From NCBI RefSeq assembly GCF_002218085.1, contig NZ_BDUC01000001.1:248001-312000 (forward strand): a stretch of 64,000 nucleotides of DNA, given 5' to 3'. Every line of letters begins with the position of its first letter. Position 1 is the first letter of the stretch. The DNA comes from Tolypothrix sp. NIES-4075 (lineage in GTDB: Bacteria; Cyanobacteriota; Cyanobacteriia; Cyanobacteriales; Nostocaceae). This document shows positions 34,055 to 43,193 of this stretch, one piece after another. Both the position numbers and the translations under genes were made by a program. The notes beneath the pieces are model-generated. The model was not told the origin of the DNA. It searched no databases and worked only from the letters and a program-made list of their open reading frames with translations.

Positions 34055-34420
34055 ATGGGTTGGTTAAAAAGACTTTTTGGCATGGAAAAACCCCAAAATG
34101 CACAAGTAAATCCTGAGCCGCAGCCAGTACCACAAGCTGTTAGTACTGCTGCTCCTGCTGCTACTCAATCAATTCCGCCAGAGCGCGTCGGGTTGAATGG
34201 AGAGTACGATCAAAGTGGTCTGGCGAAGCGGGTTGCTTTAGCGTTCGATCAAGATGACCAACTTGATGATGTTGATACACTCTGGGTTGCTCAAACTAGC
34301 GGAACTGTAGTCTTAAAAGGCAAAGTTCCCAGCCAAGATATTTTAAACAAAATGGTTTCTGTAGCGCGATCGGTTAGTGGCGCTACTGGTGTTGATACTA
34401 CTCAAGTGACAATTGGTTAG
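34055..34420 (+). CDS. BON-domain protein
   Basis: 121 residues. AGGAG precedes the ATG by about 9 nt. The N-terminus MGWLKRLFGMEKPQ is amphipathic and basic, suggesting membrane-surface binding; residues 15-50 are a Pro/Ala/Gln-rich linker (NPEPQPVPQAV, AAPAATQSIPPE). The C-terminal part (about 55-121) is a BON domain: LAKRVALAFDQDDQLDDVDTLWV, then SGTVVLKGKVPSQDILNKMVSVA and GATGVDTTQVTIG. BON domains bind phospholipid membranes and occur in osmotic-shock proteins (OsmY, Kbp). No operon partner: the next gene is convergent. Confidence 0.85.
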   Translation: MGWLKRLFGMEKPQNAQVNPEPQPVPQAVSTAAPAATQSIPPERVGLNGEYDQSGLAKRVALAFDQDDQLDDVDTLWVAQTSGTVVLKGKVPSQDILNKMVSVARSVSGATGVDTTQVTIG

Positions 34421-34426
34421 GAACTC

Positions 34427-34476
34427 GTAGTGAGGACTTTAGTCCTCTGCTTTTAAAGCACTAAAGTGCTTACTAC
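34427..34476. repeat. Dispersed double-hairpin repeat (AAGCACT..ACTAC family)
   Basis: GTAGTGAGGACTTTAGTCCTC followed by TAAAGCACTAAAGTGCTTAC: two small palindromes in tandem. Same family as at 14061, 59833 and 63103. It lies between convergent genes, codes for the C-terminal HFSALKAED of the hydrolase, and may act as a bidirectional terminator. Confidence 0.65.
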
Positions 34477-35386
34477 ATGTTTCAATCCAATCTAAAATAG
34501 CTTGGTTGACTCGTTCTGGACATTCGTCATGGGGACAATGACCCACATCTTCTAGGTTTAACAGTTGCAATTTTTCGTTGTACTGAGTAAATCGATTCGC
34601 AAGGACTGGGGGAACAAATCTATCTTTTTGTCCCCAAATTAACAGCATGGGAATTGTTAAGCTTGGTAATAATGTCTTGACACTAGGACTAAAGTTAACT
34701 GCGATCGCTGCTTTAAATAAAGCACTAAAAGCACGCGCAGAACCCCGGTCTTGAGGCGGACCTGCTAAAATTTCTATCAGTTCATCGGTGATCGCTTCTG
34801 GGTTAGCATAAGCAATACTTGCCCAACGACGCAAAATACCAGGCTGCCGGACAAAGTGAAATATCGGTTTGAGGATTAACGGGGAAGCGACAAGCTTCTT
34901 GATTGTCATGACTGCCGGTCTAAGAAAAGCCGGGATCGCTTCTTGCTCTAATGACGGATCGGGTAAACTCATCATAACGATTCCTTGCACCATTTCCGGA
35001 TGAGCGGCAGCGATCGCTAACGATATCAGCGAACCATTGGAATTACCGATTAATACCACTGGTTGGCGGATAAATGCTTTCCAAAAGTCGTAAACTTGTT
35101 CTGCCCAAAGTTCGACGCTGTAATTTACAGGTGCTTTTTCCGAAGCGCCAAAACCAAGCATATCTAAAGCATATACTGTATGGCGCGAACCTAATACTTC
35201 TAAATTGTGTCGCCAATGACCAATTGAAGCGCCAAATCCATGCAGCAAAATTAAAGGTGTGTCTGAGTGGTTCTTTTCCGTAGGGCGAATATACGTATAG
35301 CGGATTTGCCTACCCCGCCAAACCCAGTCTCTTTGATTACCAACTCTTTGCTGCCAGTGTACCTGAGCGGTCACACTTACCTCCAA
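34439..35386 (-). CDS. Alpha/beta-fold hydrolase
   Basis: 315 residues. Oxyanion motif LILLHGFGASIGHWRHN, then YALDMLGFGASEKAP, nucleophile elbow GNSNGSLIS (Ser about 117), acid IWGQKDRFVPP and catalytic His in LEDVGHCPHDECPE. This arrangement is common to a cyanobacterial and plastid group that includes pheophytinase-like hydrolases, but the usual GNSLGG is GNSNGS here. No signal peptide. The C-terminal ten residues come from a dispersed repeat, so the original C-terminus has probably been replaced. Substrate unknown. Confidence 0.88.
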   Translation of the reverse strand: MEVSVTAQVHWQQRVGNQRDWVWRGRQIRYTYIRPTEKNHSDTPLILLHGFGASIGHWRHNLEVLGSRHTVYALDMLGFGASEKAPVNYSVELWAEQVYDFWKAFIRQPVVLIGNSNGSLISLAIAAAHPEMVQGIVMMSLPDPSLEQEAIPAFLRPAVMTIKKLVASPLILKPIFHFVRQPGILRRWASIAYANPEAITDELIEILAGPPQDRGSARAFSALFKAAIAVNFSPSVKTLLPSLTIPMLLIWGQKDRFVPPVLANRFTQYNEKLQLLNLEDVGHCPHDECPERVNQAILDWIETCSKHFSALKAED

Positions 35387-35839
35387 TTTTTCAGCTTATT
35401 TCTATTTTAAGGCGATCGCAACTTGTTAATACTTTTCAGTAATCTACACAGGCGTGGAATTATGGTTTACCTGAAACCCTTGTAAAGATCAGATAAATCG
35501 TCGTCTCTACATCTTTAACAACATCACTAATTGTTTGTTATACTTGCATTAAAATATACTGAATATTAAAATATAAATTGATTGACAAAAATGTTACAAT
35601 AGTTAAAGTTTATGACTGTTGTGTAATTTAGATTAACTATTGGGCAGAAATTCTCTCACAGTGAGTAGAATGACATATACCACAATCAATAAACTACTTT
35701 ATGGATTAGCTACCATAGAACTATAGCTTATTTTTTAAGTTTCAGTCCTCAAGAAGCGCGATCACGCTTATTGCTTGTTGAGGCGTACAACGATCACCAA
35801 GTCCAATTCTTTACAACCAAACAGCCCCAAAAATCATAC
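35387..35839. other. Long leader/spacer upstream of infC
   Basis: 453 bp containing promoters for the leftward hydrolase and the rightward infC. TTGTAAAGATCAGATAAATCG then TCGTCTCTACAT at 35481-35513 resembles the 'TTGTAGAGACG' dispersed palindrome. TTGACA-like TTGATTGACA occurs at 35578-35587 with TACAAT at 35603-35608 as a possible -10. Nothing else recognised. Confidence 0.35.
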
Positions 35840-36376
35840 ATGACGCCTGTGATTGAGAAAAAAAGAACTCGCGATCTGCCTCAAATTAACGAAAGAATTC
35901 GCTTCCCGAAAATTCGGGTCATTGATACTGATGGCGCCCAACTAGGAATTATCACTCCTCAGGAAGCACTGCAACTAGCAGAAGAAAAAGAGCTTGATCT
36001 GGTGCTACTCAGTGACAAGGCTGACCCGCCGGTTTGTCGGATTATGGACTATGGGAAATACAAATTTGAGCAGGAGAAGAAGGCGCGGGAAGCCCGGAAA
36101 AAGCAGCACACAGCTGACGTCAAAGAAGTGAAGATGCGCTACAAAATAGAAGAACATGACTACAATGTGCGTGTCAAGCAAGCAGAGCGCTTTTTGAAAG
36201 ATGGCGATAAAGTCAAAGCCACTGTCATGTTCCGAGGTCGAGAAATTCAACACAGCGACTTAGCAGAAACTTTGCTCAAGCGAATGGCAACCGACTTAGA
36301 GCCATTTGGTGAGGTACAGCAAATGCCCAAAAAAGAAGGGCGAAACATGATGATGCTCATATCGCCTAAGAAATAA
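35840..36376 (+). CDS. infC: Translation initiation factor IF-3
   Basis: Binds the 30S subunit, checks start codons and prevents premature 50S joining. 178 residues from MTPVIEKKRTRDLPQINERI. A longer reading from TTG at 35771 adds 23 residues without similarity to the family, so I prefer the ATG. N-domain: INERIRFPKIRVIDTDGAQLGI; linker rich in Lys/Glu (FEQEKKAREARKKQ); C-domain: VKEVKMRYKIEEHDYNVRV, AERFLKDGDKVKATVMFRGRE and MPKKEGRNMMMLISPKK. It is followed by two hairpins, so it appears to be a single-gene unit without rpmI/rplT. Confidence 0.95.
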   Translation: MTPVIEKKRTRDLPQINERIRFPKIRVIDTDGAQLGIITPQEALQLAEEKELDLVLLSDKADPPVCRIMDYGKYKFEQEKKAREARKKQHTADVKEVKMRYKIEEHDYNVRVKQAERFLKDGDKVKATVMFRGREIQHSDLAETLLKRMATDLEPFGEVQQMPKKEGRNMMMLISPKK

Positions 36377-36386
36377 CGATCCGATT

Positions 36387-36415
36387 GTTTTAGAGAAAAA
36401 TTTTTTCTCTAAAAC
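36387..36415 (+). terminator. Perfect inverted repeat behind infC
   Basis: GTTTTAGAGAAAAA followed immediately by its reverse complement, 11 nt after the infC stop. The T-run in the second arm makes it an AT-rich terminator or 3' mRNA stabiliser. Confidence 0.6.
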
Positions 36416-36462
36416 ATAAATAAAATCGACTTATAGGTCGTTTAAATAAATTAACAAACGAT

Positions 36463-36512
36463 AGTCCTGAACGCTGAGTGGGAAAGATAATACTCAGTTG
36501 CTCAGGACTTTT
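36463..36512 (+). terminator. Two-step hairpin AGTCCTGA..CTGAGT / ACTCAG..TCAGGACT-TTTT
   Basis: Outer arms AGTCCTGA/TCAGGACT and inner arms CTGAGT/ACTCAG with small internal bulges, ending in a T-run. It could be a second terminator for infC or the end of a short leader RNA upstream of the transporter gene. A similar TCAGGA/TCCTGA hairpin closes the window (63971-63996). Confidence 0.6.
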
Positions 36513-36529
36513 GCCATTTTTAGGGACAG

Positions 36530-36665
36530 GGGAAGCGTGGTGTGGGGGAAGCGTGGTGTGGGGGGACAAGGGAGACAAGGAGGATTCTATATTTTCTTTT
36601 TCTCCCCCCTCTCCCCATCCCCCCATCCCCTCCTCTCCCTACTCCCTAGTCCCTAGTCCCTAGAA
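36530..36665. repeat. Low-complexity spacer repeat
   Basis: GGGGAAGCGTGGTGTGGGGG direct repeats, then C-rich CTCCCCCCTCTCCCC text and CTAGTCCCTAGTCCC. Same class as other spacers. The next gene's ATG follows 13 bp later. Confidence 0.6.
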
Positions 36666-36677
36666 AATACAATTTGC

Positions 36678-39600
36678 ATGGAACTAAAAAATCTTTCTTT
36701 TGTTGCGAAAAATAAAGGTGTTCTTAAACGATTGCTCAAGTGGGTGAATCTTCGACCGGAGGAGAGCGATCGCACATTGTTAATGTTTGCTTTTTATACA
36801 ATTACATCTATAGGATTGCGCTGGTCTGAGGATAGTACAGTCGCGCTTTTTTTAGATCAATATGGTGCAAAGTCTCTGCCTTGGATTTATATTGCCAGTG
36901 CAGCGCTTGGTTCTGTACTGGTTTTTTTTTATTCTTGGCTGCAAAAGATTTTTCCTTTGCGCTTGGTAATTGTGGCGATCGCACCTTTTATGTTCGTGCC
37001 ACTAATTTTACTACCTTTTGGTTTGCAAGTTTCACCGTTTCAAGTCATTAGTATATTTCTACTGCGGTTGTGGGTAGATGCCTTTTACATTGTCAATGAC
37101 CTCAATACCTCAATTGCTGCCAATCAACTATTCAATATTCGCGAGATTAAGCGCACCTACCCAATAATCAGCAGTGGTATTTTAGTTGCTGATGTCCTCA
37201 GTGGTTTTAGTTTACCTTTACTGCTGCTATTTGTCGGACTGCATAACGTCATCGTTCCCTTCGCTGCTGGGTTCATCGTTTTGGGAACTTTAATTCTCTG
37301 GTATCTCACTCACAACTATCGTCAAGCTTTTCCCAATACTCCCCAACGACTGATTCCCACAGCATCACGTTCCACAAGAAGGCGTCTCACTGGTCCTGTG
37401 AAGCATTACGCATTGCTGTTGTTTGCGTTTTTTGCGTTGCTGCAAGTCATGGGGGTTTTAATCGATTTTCAGTATCTTACCCAACTGAAGTTAAATTATA
37501 ACGACAAACAAATCGCCAGCTTTCTAGGGATATTTGGTGGAATTACCGGACTGTGCGAATTAATAATGCAGTGGTTTATCTCCAGCCGATTGCTTGAACG
37601 TTCTGGGGTGTTTGTTGCCGTTGCCACATTACCAGCAAGCGTAATAGTTTTGATACCAATAATTATTCCGATACTCGGTTTATTTGTGGCGATGCAAGGG
37701 GAAAACTTTTTCTGGGGTTTAGTGATTATCAAGTTTCTAGACGAACTTTTGCGCTATACCTTTGTCGCTAGTAGCGGACCATTGCTGTTTCAACCAATAC
37801 CCGCAAAAATTCGCTCTCGCGTGCAAACATTTTCTGGAGGGGTTGCGGAAGCGTTTGGTGCTGGGACGGCAGGAGTAGTGATTTTAGTTACTTTGTGGCT
37901 GTGTACGCGGTTTTTGCCTATAACCGGACACGACTTAATATTATTGTTAGAAACAGCGATCGCTGGTGTGATTTGTCTCGGTGTAATTTGGTTACTGCAA
38001 AAAGGCTACGTTGAACTGTTAGTCTCAAGTGCAGAACAAGGTCAGATTAGTGCTTCAAATATAGATTTGCCACTATTCAAGCAGGTGGTAGTAAAAACTT
38101 TAGCAGAAAAAGGCACAGAAGCAGATAAACGCTCTTGCATTGAACTTTTATCTCAATTTGACCTTCAAGGCGCCGCAGAAGTTTTAGCATCCATGTTAGT
38201 CAAGCTATCCCCAGATTTACAGAAGTCCAGTTTGGAGGTGATGCTGAATGCAGGTGCAAATGCAACTTATTTACCTGAAATTCGCACTTTATTAGCACAG
38301 CGTCAAGAAATTACCCCAGAAGTTTTTGCTCTGAGTTTACGCTACATTTGGCTAGCTGAACAAAATCCAGATTTAGGAAAATTAGAAGAGTACCTGCACC
38401 CGCAAGAAAATTCACTTATTCGAGGTACCGCTGCCGCTTTGCTATTACGTCAAGGAACACCAATGCAAAAAGTAGCAGCAATGCATACTCTGCGAAAAAT
38501 GCTGACTCACAAACTTGAACTTGAACGGATGAATGGAGTCAAAGTATTAAGAGGATCTGTTTATTTACAAGCGTTGCGAATTCACATTCCCAATTTATTG
38601 CAAGATGACTCTTTACGGGTGCGTCGTGCTGTATTAGAAATGATTGTCGCAAACCAATTAGAGGAATATTATTCAGCGTTATTAGCAGGGCTTTGCTATA
38701 AATCAACTCGCAATACAGCAATGCTTGCCTTAGTGCAACTAGAAAATGAAGCTTTACCGATGTTGTTGAGCCTTGCTACTAATATTTATAAACCGGATGT
38801 AGTGCGAATGTACGCTTGGCGCACTATTGGTCAAATTCCCACCCTGGAAGCAATGGATATTTTATGGGAGCAATTAGAAATATTTCGGGGTACAAGTAGA
38901 GATCATATCCTTAACACTTTACTTAAAAGGCATAAACAAGAAGGAATTGTCAGTTTAGTAGATGGATTACATCAAAGTCAAGTGGAAACGCTAATTGAGC
39001 AGGAGTTAAGCTTTTTAGGGGAAATTTACGCAGCTTATATAGATTTTAAAACTCAAGGCGAAGTCTACGCAGCTTATATAAATTTTAAAATTCAAAATAC
39101 TCTAGAAAAATCACCAAAAAGTGAAAGAGTAATTACTATATTATCGTTGTTAGAACGCGCACTTTTAGAATTAGAAATTGATGTGAAAGAGCGATTGTTG
39201 ATGTTGCTGAAACTGCTTTACTCTCAGGACAATGTTCAGGCAGCGGCGTTTAATCTTCGGTCTGAATCAGCGGTAAACTTAGCACGGGGGTTAGAAATTT
39301 TAGAGCATACAGTCAATTTGCCGAGTAAATCTGTGTTGGTGAATATTTTTGATCGGCGATCGCCTGAAGAAAAACTACAGCATTTGGTGTCTAAAGGAAT
39401 GGCTGAATATCAACAAATGTCCCACAGCGATCGCACTCGCAGATTGATAAGCTTGGGAAATTTACTTTCCGATTGGTGCTTGGCTTGCTGTTTTCATTTT
39501 GCCCAAGTTGCTTGTATTCGATTAACAATTCCGGAAATTATCGCAACTTTGCGTCATCCTACCGGATTTGTGCGAGAAGCAGCGATCGCGTATTTAAGTG

Positions 39601-39710
39601 TAGTTTCACCCCGCGTCCTTTTAGAACTTTTACCTCAGTTAAAAAACGATCCACATCCTCTAGTAATCGCTCAAGTTAAGAAGTTGATGGAAAATAATTA
39701 TGCTAACTAG
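36678..39710 (+). CDS. ATP/ADP-translocase-like membrane protein with C-terminal HEAT repeats
   Basis: 1010 residues. Residues 1-450 form about twelve membrane helices in the pattern of the nucleotide transporter (TLC/Npt) or MFS fold: RTLLMFAFYTITSIGLRW start, YIASAALGSVLVFFYS, LRLWVDAFYIVNDLNTSIAANQLF, ISSGILVADVLSGFS, VVIKFLDELLRYTFVASSGPLLFQPIP-like segment and RSRVQTFSGGVAEAFGAGTAG. Residues 470-1000 are soluble alpha-helical HEAT-like repeats (RSCIELLSQFDLQGAAEVLASML and later, DSLRVRRAVLEMIVANQLEEY). Its stop overlaps the next gene, a cyclic-nucleotide-binding protein, by 11 bp. Related proteins in other bacteria fuse all three parts. Substrate unknown; probably a regulated nucleotide or metabolite transporter. 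Confidence 0.75.
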   Translation: MELKNLSFVAKNKGVLKRLLKWVNLRPEESDRTLLMFAFYTITSIGLRWSEDSTVALFLDQYGAKSLPWIYIASAALGSVLVFFYSWLQKIFPLRLVIVAIAPFMFVPLILLPFGLQVSPFQVISIFLLRLWVDAFYIVNDLNTSIAANQLFNIREIKRTYPIISSGILVADVLSGFSLPLLLLFVGLHNVIVPFAAGFIVLGTLILWYLTHNYRQAFPNTPQRLIPTASRSTRRRLTGPVKHYALLLFAFFALLQVMGVLIDFQYLTQLKLNYNDKQIASFLGIFGGITGLCELIMQWFISSRLLERSGVFVAVATLPASVIVLIPIIIPILGLFVAMQGENFFWGLVIIKFLDELLRYTFVASSGPLLFQPIPAKIRSRVQTFSGGVAEAFGAGTAGVVILVTLWLCTRFLPITGHDLILLLETAIAGVICLGVIWLLQKGYVELLVSSAEQGQISASNIDLPLFKQVVVKTLAEKGTEADKRSCIELLSQFDLQGAAEVLASMLVKLSPDLQKSSLEVMLNAGANATYLPEIRTLLAQRQEITPEVFALSLRYIWLAEQNPDLGKLEEYLHPQENSLIRGTAAALLLRQGTPMQKVAAMHTLRKMLTHKLELERMNGVKVLRGSVYLQALRIHIPNLLQDDSLRVRRAVLEMIVANQLEEYYSALLAGLCYKSTRNTAMLALVQLENEALPMLLSLATNIYKPDVVRMYAWRTIGQIPTLEAMDILWEQLEIFRGTSRDHILNTLLKRHKQEGIVSLVDGLHQSQVETLIEQELSFLGEIYAAYIDFKTQGEVYAAYINFKIQNTLEKSPKSERVITILSLLERALLELEIDVKERLLMLLKLLYSQDNVQAAAFNLRSESAVNLARGLEILEHTVNLPSKSVLVNIFDRRSPEEKLQHLVSKGMAEYQQMSHSDRTRRLISLGNLLSDWCLACCFHFAQVACIRLTIPEIIATLRHPTGFVREAAIAYLSVVSPRVLLELLPQLKNDPHPLVIAQVKKLMENNYAN

Positions 39711-40140
39711 CGTTGACCGTTTATTATTTGTTCGCCAAGTCCCAATTTTTGAGAAACTGCGGGATGATTTTATAGTTCGGCTGGCTTCGGTGATGGATGA
39801 ACTGTCATTTCCAGCTAATTATGGCATTTTTAAACAGGGAGAAGAAGGGCGATCGCTTTACATTGTTGTTTCCGGTAAAGTTAAAGTTCATATCGGTGAT
39901 AAACTTCTGGCTGAAGTCAATAAAGGAAAATACTTTGGGGAAATGGCAGTATTTGATACCGAACCTCGTTCCGCTTCTGCAACCACTTTAGAACCTTGTG
40001 AATGTTTAGAACTAACCCAAGAGCAACTATACGACGCAATAGAAGAAACTCCAGAAATAGCCGTAAATATTATTCGTCAACTATCTTGTCGCATTCGAGA
40101 ACTTAACCAGAAAATCAATGCGATCGCCTTAAAAAATTAG
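39700..40140 (+). CDS. Cyclic nucleotide-binding domain protein
   Basis: 146 residues forming a single CNB domain: LFVRQVPIFEKLRDDFIVRLASVM, FKQGEEGRSLYIVVSGKVKVHIG, VNKGKYFGEMAVFDTEPRSASATTLEP. The phosphate-binding cassette reads FGEMAVFDTEPRSASA, with the Glu and the Arg that bind cAMP/cGMP present. The C-terminal helix SCRIRELNQKINAIALKN has no DNA-binding domain, so it is a regulatory module and not a CRP-type factor. The 11-bp overlap with the transporter gene implies translational coupling and a subunit relationship. Confidence 0.88.
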   Translation: MLTSVDRLLFVRQVPIFEKLRDDFIVRLASVMDELSFPANYGIFKQGEEGRSLYIVVSGKVKVHIGDKLLAEVNKGKYFGEMAVFDTEPRSASATTLEPCECLELTQEQLYDAIEETPEIAVNIIRQLSCRIRELNQKINAIALKN

Positions 40141-40205
40141 ACAATATTGCACTCATTCCTCTTCTTTGCGTCTGGAGCGCCTTTGGGTGAGATATTATAT
40201 CTTGA

Positions 40206-41624
40206 CTAAAATGCCACTTTCATGCATTGCGCTAAAAACCGTTGTGGAATCTCTGGACACGCTCCCCAATGCATATGAATATAAGAAGCGTAAAGATTCA
40301 TAGGCAAACTCCATCCTTCATCACCTGTTGCTTCCTTAGAATCACAACGATAAGTTTGAAACAATGGTAAATTCGGTTCTGGTATTAAGCGGGAACGATG
40401 AAACTCATGTCCGTAAATGGTTGCACCCGCATCCACTAAGAGATTATCTTGCAAAGCTACTGCGCGACGATATCCCAAAGTTAAACGTCCACCCATGACA
40501 GATTTTGTGGGTAAAACTCCCACCATCGACCAAGATTTCCCCTGAAAATCAACAATTTCCTCACACAAATACATCAATCCCCCACACTCAGCGATTGTAG
40601 GTATTCCGGCAACAATTGCACATTTTACTGCTTCACGAGCGCTAGTATTTTCCGCAAGTTGTTCGGCAAAAACTTCCGGGAAACCTCCCCCAAAATACAT
40701 ACCTTGCACGTTTTTGGGTAAAGCATCTTCTAGCGGACTCCAGAAAATTAGTTCTGCACCCAGTTCTTGGAGCAAGTCGAGATTATCTTGATAGTAAAAA
40801 TTAAAAGCGCGATCGCGTGCAACAGCGACTCTGATTTTGGCTCTTGGATTTGGGATTTTAGATGAAGAAAAACCCCCCTTGTCCCCCTTGTCCCCTTGTC
40901 CCCAGTCCCTAGTCCCTAACAGCGGTAATAAGCGATCCCAGTCAAAGCAAGTATCGCCTAAATCGGCAAGTCGTTCGATAACTGCATTAAGTTGGGGAAG
41001 TTCTGCTGTGGGAATTAAACCTAGATGGCGATCGGGAATGGTAATGTCATCTTCACGTCGCAACACGCCAATAATTGGTAATTGTAGCGGTTCTAGGGAA
41101 TCTTTGAGCAGAGATAAATGGCGATCGCTTCCCACCCGATTTAGCACTACTCCAGCGATTTTTATTCTCGGATCGAAAGAGCAATAACCGTAAGCGATCG
41201 CTGCTACAGAACCAGACAATCGACTACAGTCAATCACCAATACTACAGGCAAATCCAACAGCCGCGCAATATGAGCAGTACTAGCGATTGGGGATTGGGG
41301 ACTGGGGATTGGGGATTGGGAAGAATCTTGCTTAGTTCCTTTAATTCCATCAAACAACCCCATCACCCCTTCTACAAGGGCAAAATCTACTTCTTGGATG
41401 TGACACGCAAAACATTCTTGAACGTAAGCTTCCGAAGTCAGCACAGGGTCTAAATTGCGACAAGCACGACCAGTTACATGCTGATGAAACATTGGGTCAA
41501 TATAATCTGGACCGACTTTGAAAGATTGTACTATTTTGCCACGACGACATAAAGATGCTAAAAGGGTGAGCGTGACAGTTGTCTTACCCACCCCACTACG
41601 TTCACCGGCAATAACTAAAGGCAT
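40206..41624 (-). CDS. cobB: Cobyrinate a,c-diamide synthase
   Basis: ATP- and glutamine-dependent amidation of the a and c side chains of cobyrinate in vitamin B12 synthesis. 472 residues. N-terminal P-loop-like AGERSGVGKTTVTLTLLASL, substrate segment FKVGPDYIDPMFHQHVTGR, VEGVMGLFDGIKGT; C-terminal glutamine amidotransferase with FGGGFPEVFAEQLAEN, nucleophile Cys in IAECGGLMYL and YIHMHWG near the end. Two in-frame inserts are unusual: about residues 97-113 (QDSSQSPIPSPQSPI) and about 236-252 (TRDWGQGDKGDKGGFSSSK), both written by the low-complexity GGGGATT/CCCCTTG repeat text found in spacers. The B12 made may serve the class II reductase at 50 kb. Confidence 0.94.
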   Translation of the reverse strand: MPLVIAGERSGVGKTTVTLTLLASLCRRGKIVQSFKVGPDYIDPMFHQHVTGRACRNLDPVLTSEAYVQECFACHIQEVDFALVEGVMGLFDGIKGTKQDSSQSPIPSPQSPIASTAHIARLLDLPVVLVIDCSRLSGSVAAIAYGYCSFDPRIKIAGVVLNRVGSDRHLSLLKDSLEPLQLPIIGVLRREDDITIPDRHLGLIPTAELPQLNAVIERLADLGDTCFDWDRLLPLLGTRDWGQGDKGDKGGFSSSKIPNPRAKIRVAVARDRAFNFYYQDNLDLLQELGAELIFWSPLEDALPKNVQGMYFGGGFPEVFAEQLAENTSAREAVKCAIVAGIPTIAECGGLMYLCEEIVDFQGKSWSMVGVLPTKSVMGGRLTLGYRRAVALQDNLLVDAGATIYGHEFHRSRLIPEPNLPLFQTYRCDSKEATGDEGWSLPMNLYASYIHMHWGACPEIPQRFLAQCMKVAF

Positions 41625-41729
41625 TGTTAATTGTTAGTTGTTGGTTGTTGGTTGTTAGTTGTTAAGATTTACAACTAACCAGTAACCACTATCCACTATC
41701 TACTAACCACTAACTATTAACAACCAACA

Positions 41730-43103
41730 TTACTTATTACCCAACTTTAGAACCTTAGCTATAACCCCAAGGGTTTCTTCAAAAAGTGCCTCATGACCCC
41801 AACGTTGCACCTGCTGACTTAGCAAAACTTCTGCCTTTTGTTCAGAAAGTGAAGTCACTTGTTGAAACAAGCCAGAAGATTGGGCACCACCTTGAGTTTC
41901 CATCCGCATACAGCCACCAGTTTCCGAACAGATAACTGTACCGCAGTCAGCTTGGGGATTGGTCGAGCTCAACCGCAAAGCAATCAAGTCACCCATAATT
42001 TCTCCCATATCAGCCACGGGGACACCGGCTAACTCAGCTTGTACTTGGCGTTGGTCTTGTGCAAGAAAGCTAATTTTAGTAATTTGGTAGTCTCCGCTTT
42101 CTTTTTCATAAGAAACAGGACTCCATTCCAAGCGACTTGCCAGCCAACCTAGAAACATTAACGCTTGTGCGGGATTGCCTTTTTCGTAATCAATCGTTAC
42201 TCGGTCAATTTCCCGCAAAGAAGCGCGACGCAGAGGGGGATCGTAAGCTTCAGCGGTTAACTCTTGCCATGCTGAGAGACGACGCCAGTTCAAGTCAGCC
42301 AAAGGCACGCCAGTTTCTACCAACTCTTGCAAACTGAGCAAATCGCTTTCTGGGTCGTTAAATTCACAAGAATCGACGATAACATTATTACATACTGCCG
42401 CCAGTCGCTTGAATAAAGCATTGTTAGGATCTGGTGTAGCCTTCCACCAAAGAAACTTCGGTAAGCCGCCGATCAACAATGCTGGAATCATACCCCCGAT
42501 TCGTTCCAAAGCGGCAGTAGTGCCGGTTAGGGTGATGTATTCGCAGCAGATGAGTGTACTTGAGGACTGTTTTTGAATTGGGCAATAAGCAGAAACTTGA
42601 GCTTTTACGCCTTCGTCTTCGCCTGCTATTGGACACAAAGCAATAATTCGGCAAGGGTTACGCAGGGCAATTTCGTCAGCGATTCTGGGGCTTCTCGCCT
42701 CTAAAGTATAAGATGCGTTAGAACCATTTTCCCCCGTTGCGTCGGTGCCATGACGTTTAGCGACTTCTTCCCGCAATTTGGCGAGAGTTTCTGGTGTTGC
42801 GGTTCCAGTTTCTGGCAGTTTATGCGTTTTCTGAACTTCGCGTAGGGCTGCTTCCATCTGCGGTCCGAGAATTCCGTCAATCGGACCGTTGTAATATCCG
42901 GAAGCTGACAAAAGATATTGAGTTTCTTCCGGTTCGTACACCACTAAAGTAAATGTCGTGGCACGAGTAGCCGCAGGAAGCGTACCGTTTCCATCGCCGA
43001 TACCGTAACTTTGCCAAATTTGACTAAGTTCCGCTTCAATGTCTGAGAGCGAAATATCCTTTGGAGCTTGAAGTGAATAAATAGTAGGAGCTTGGGAAAC
43101 CAT
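41730..43103 (-). CDS. opcA: Glucose-6-phosphate dehydrogenase assembly/activator protein OpcA
   Basis: Allosteric activator of G6PDH in cyanobacteria, part of redox (thioredoxin) control of the oxidative pentose-phosphate pathway. 457 residues. An N-terminal peptidoglycan-binding-like helical module (LLSASGYYNGPIDGILGPQM and EAALREVQKTHKLPETGTAT) is followed by the OpcA core (RNPCRIIALCPIAG, LICCEYITLTG, LLIGGLPKFLWWKATP, NNVIVDSCEFNDPES) and a cysteine-bearing C-terminal region (DCGTVICSETGGCMRMET). It lies 90 bp downstream of zwf on the same strand, in the standard fbp-tal-zwf-opcA order. Confidence 0.95.
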   Translation of the reverse strand: MVSQAPTIYSLQAPKDISLSDIEAELSQIWQSYGIGDGNGTLPAATRATTFTLVVYEPEETQYLLSASGYYNGPIDGILGPQMEAALREVQKTHKLPETGTATPETLAKLREEVAKRHGTDATGENGSNASYTLEARSPRIADEIALRNPCRIIALCPIAGEDEGVKAQVSAYCPIQKQSSSTLICCEYITLTGTTAALERIGGMIPALLIGGLPKFLWWKATPDPNNALFKRLAAVCNNVIVDSCEFNDPESDLLSLQELVETGVPLADLNWRRLSAWQELTAEAYDPPLRRASLREIDRVTIDYEKGNPAQALMFLGWLASRLEWSPVSYEKESGDYQITKISFLAQDQRQVQAELAGVPVADMGEIMGDLIALRLSSTNPQADCGTVICSETGGCMRMETQGGAQSSGLFQQVTSLSEQKAEVLLSQQVQRWGHEALFEETLGVIAKVLKLGNK

Positions 43104-43193
43104 AATAAATGAAGAATGAAGTATGAAGTATCAAGGATGAATTAAGGATTAAGGATGAAATTTTTCATCCTTAATCCTTAATCCTTCGTCCTT

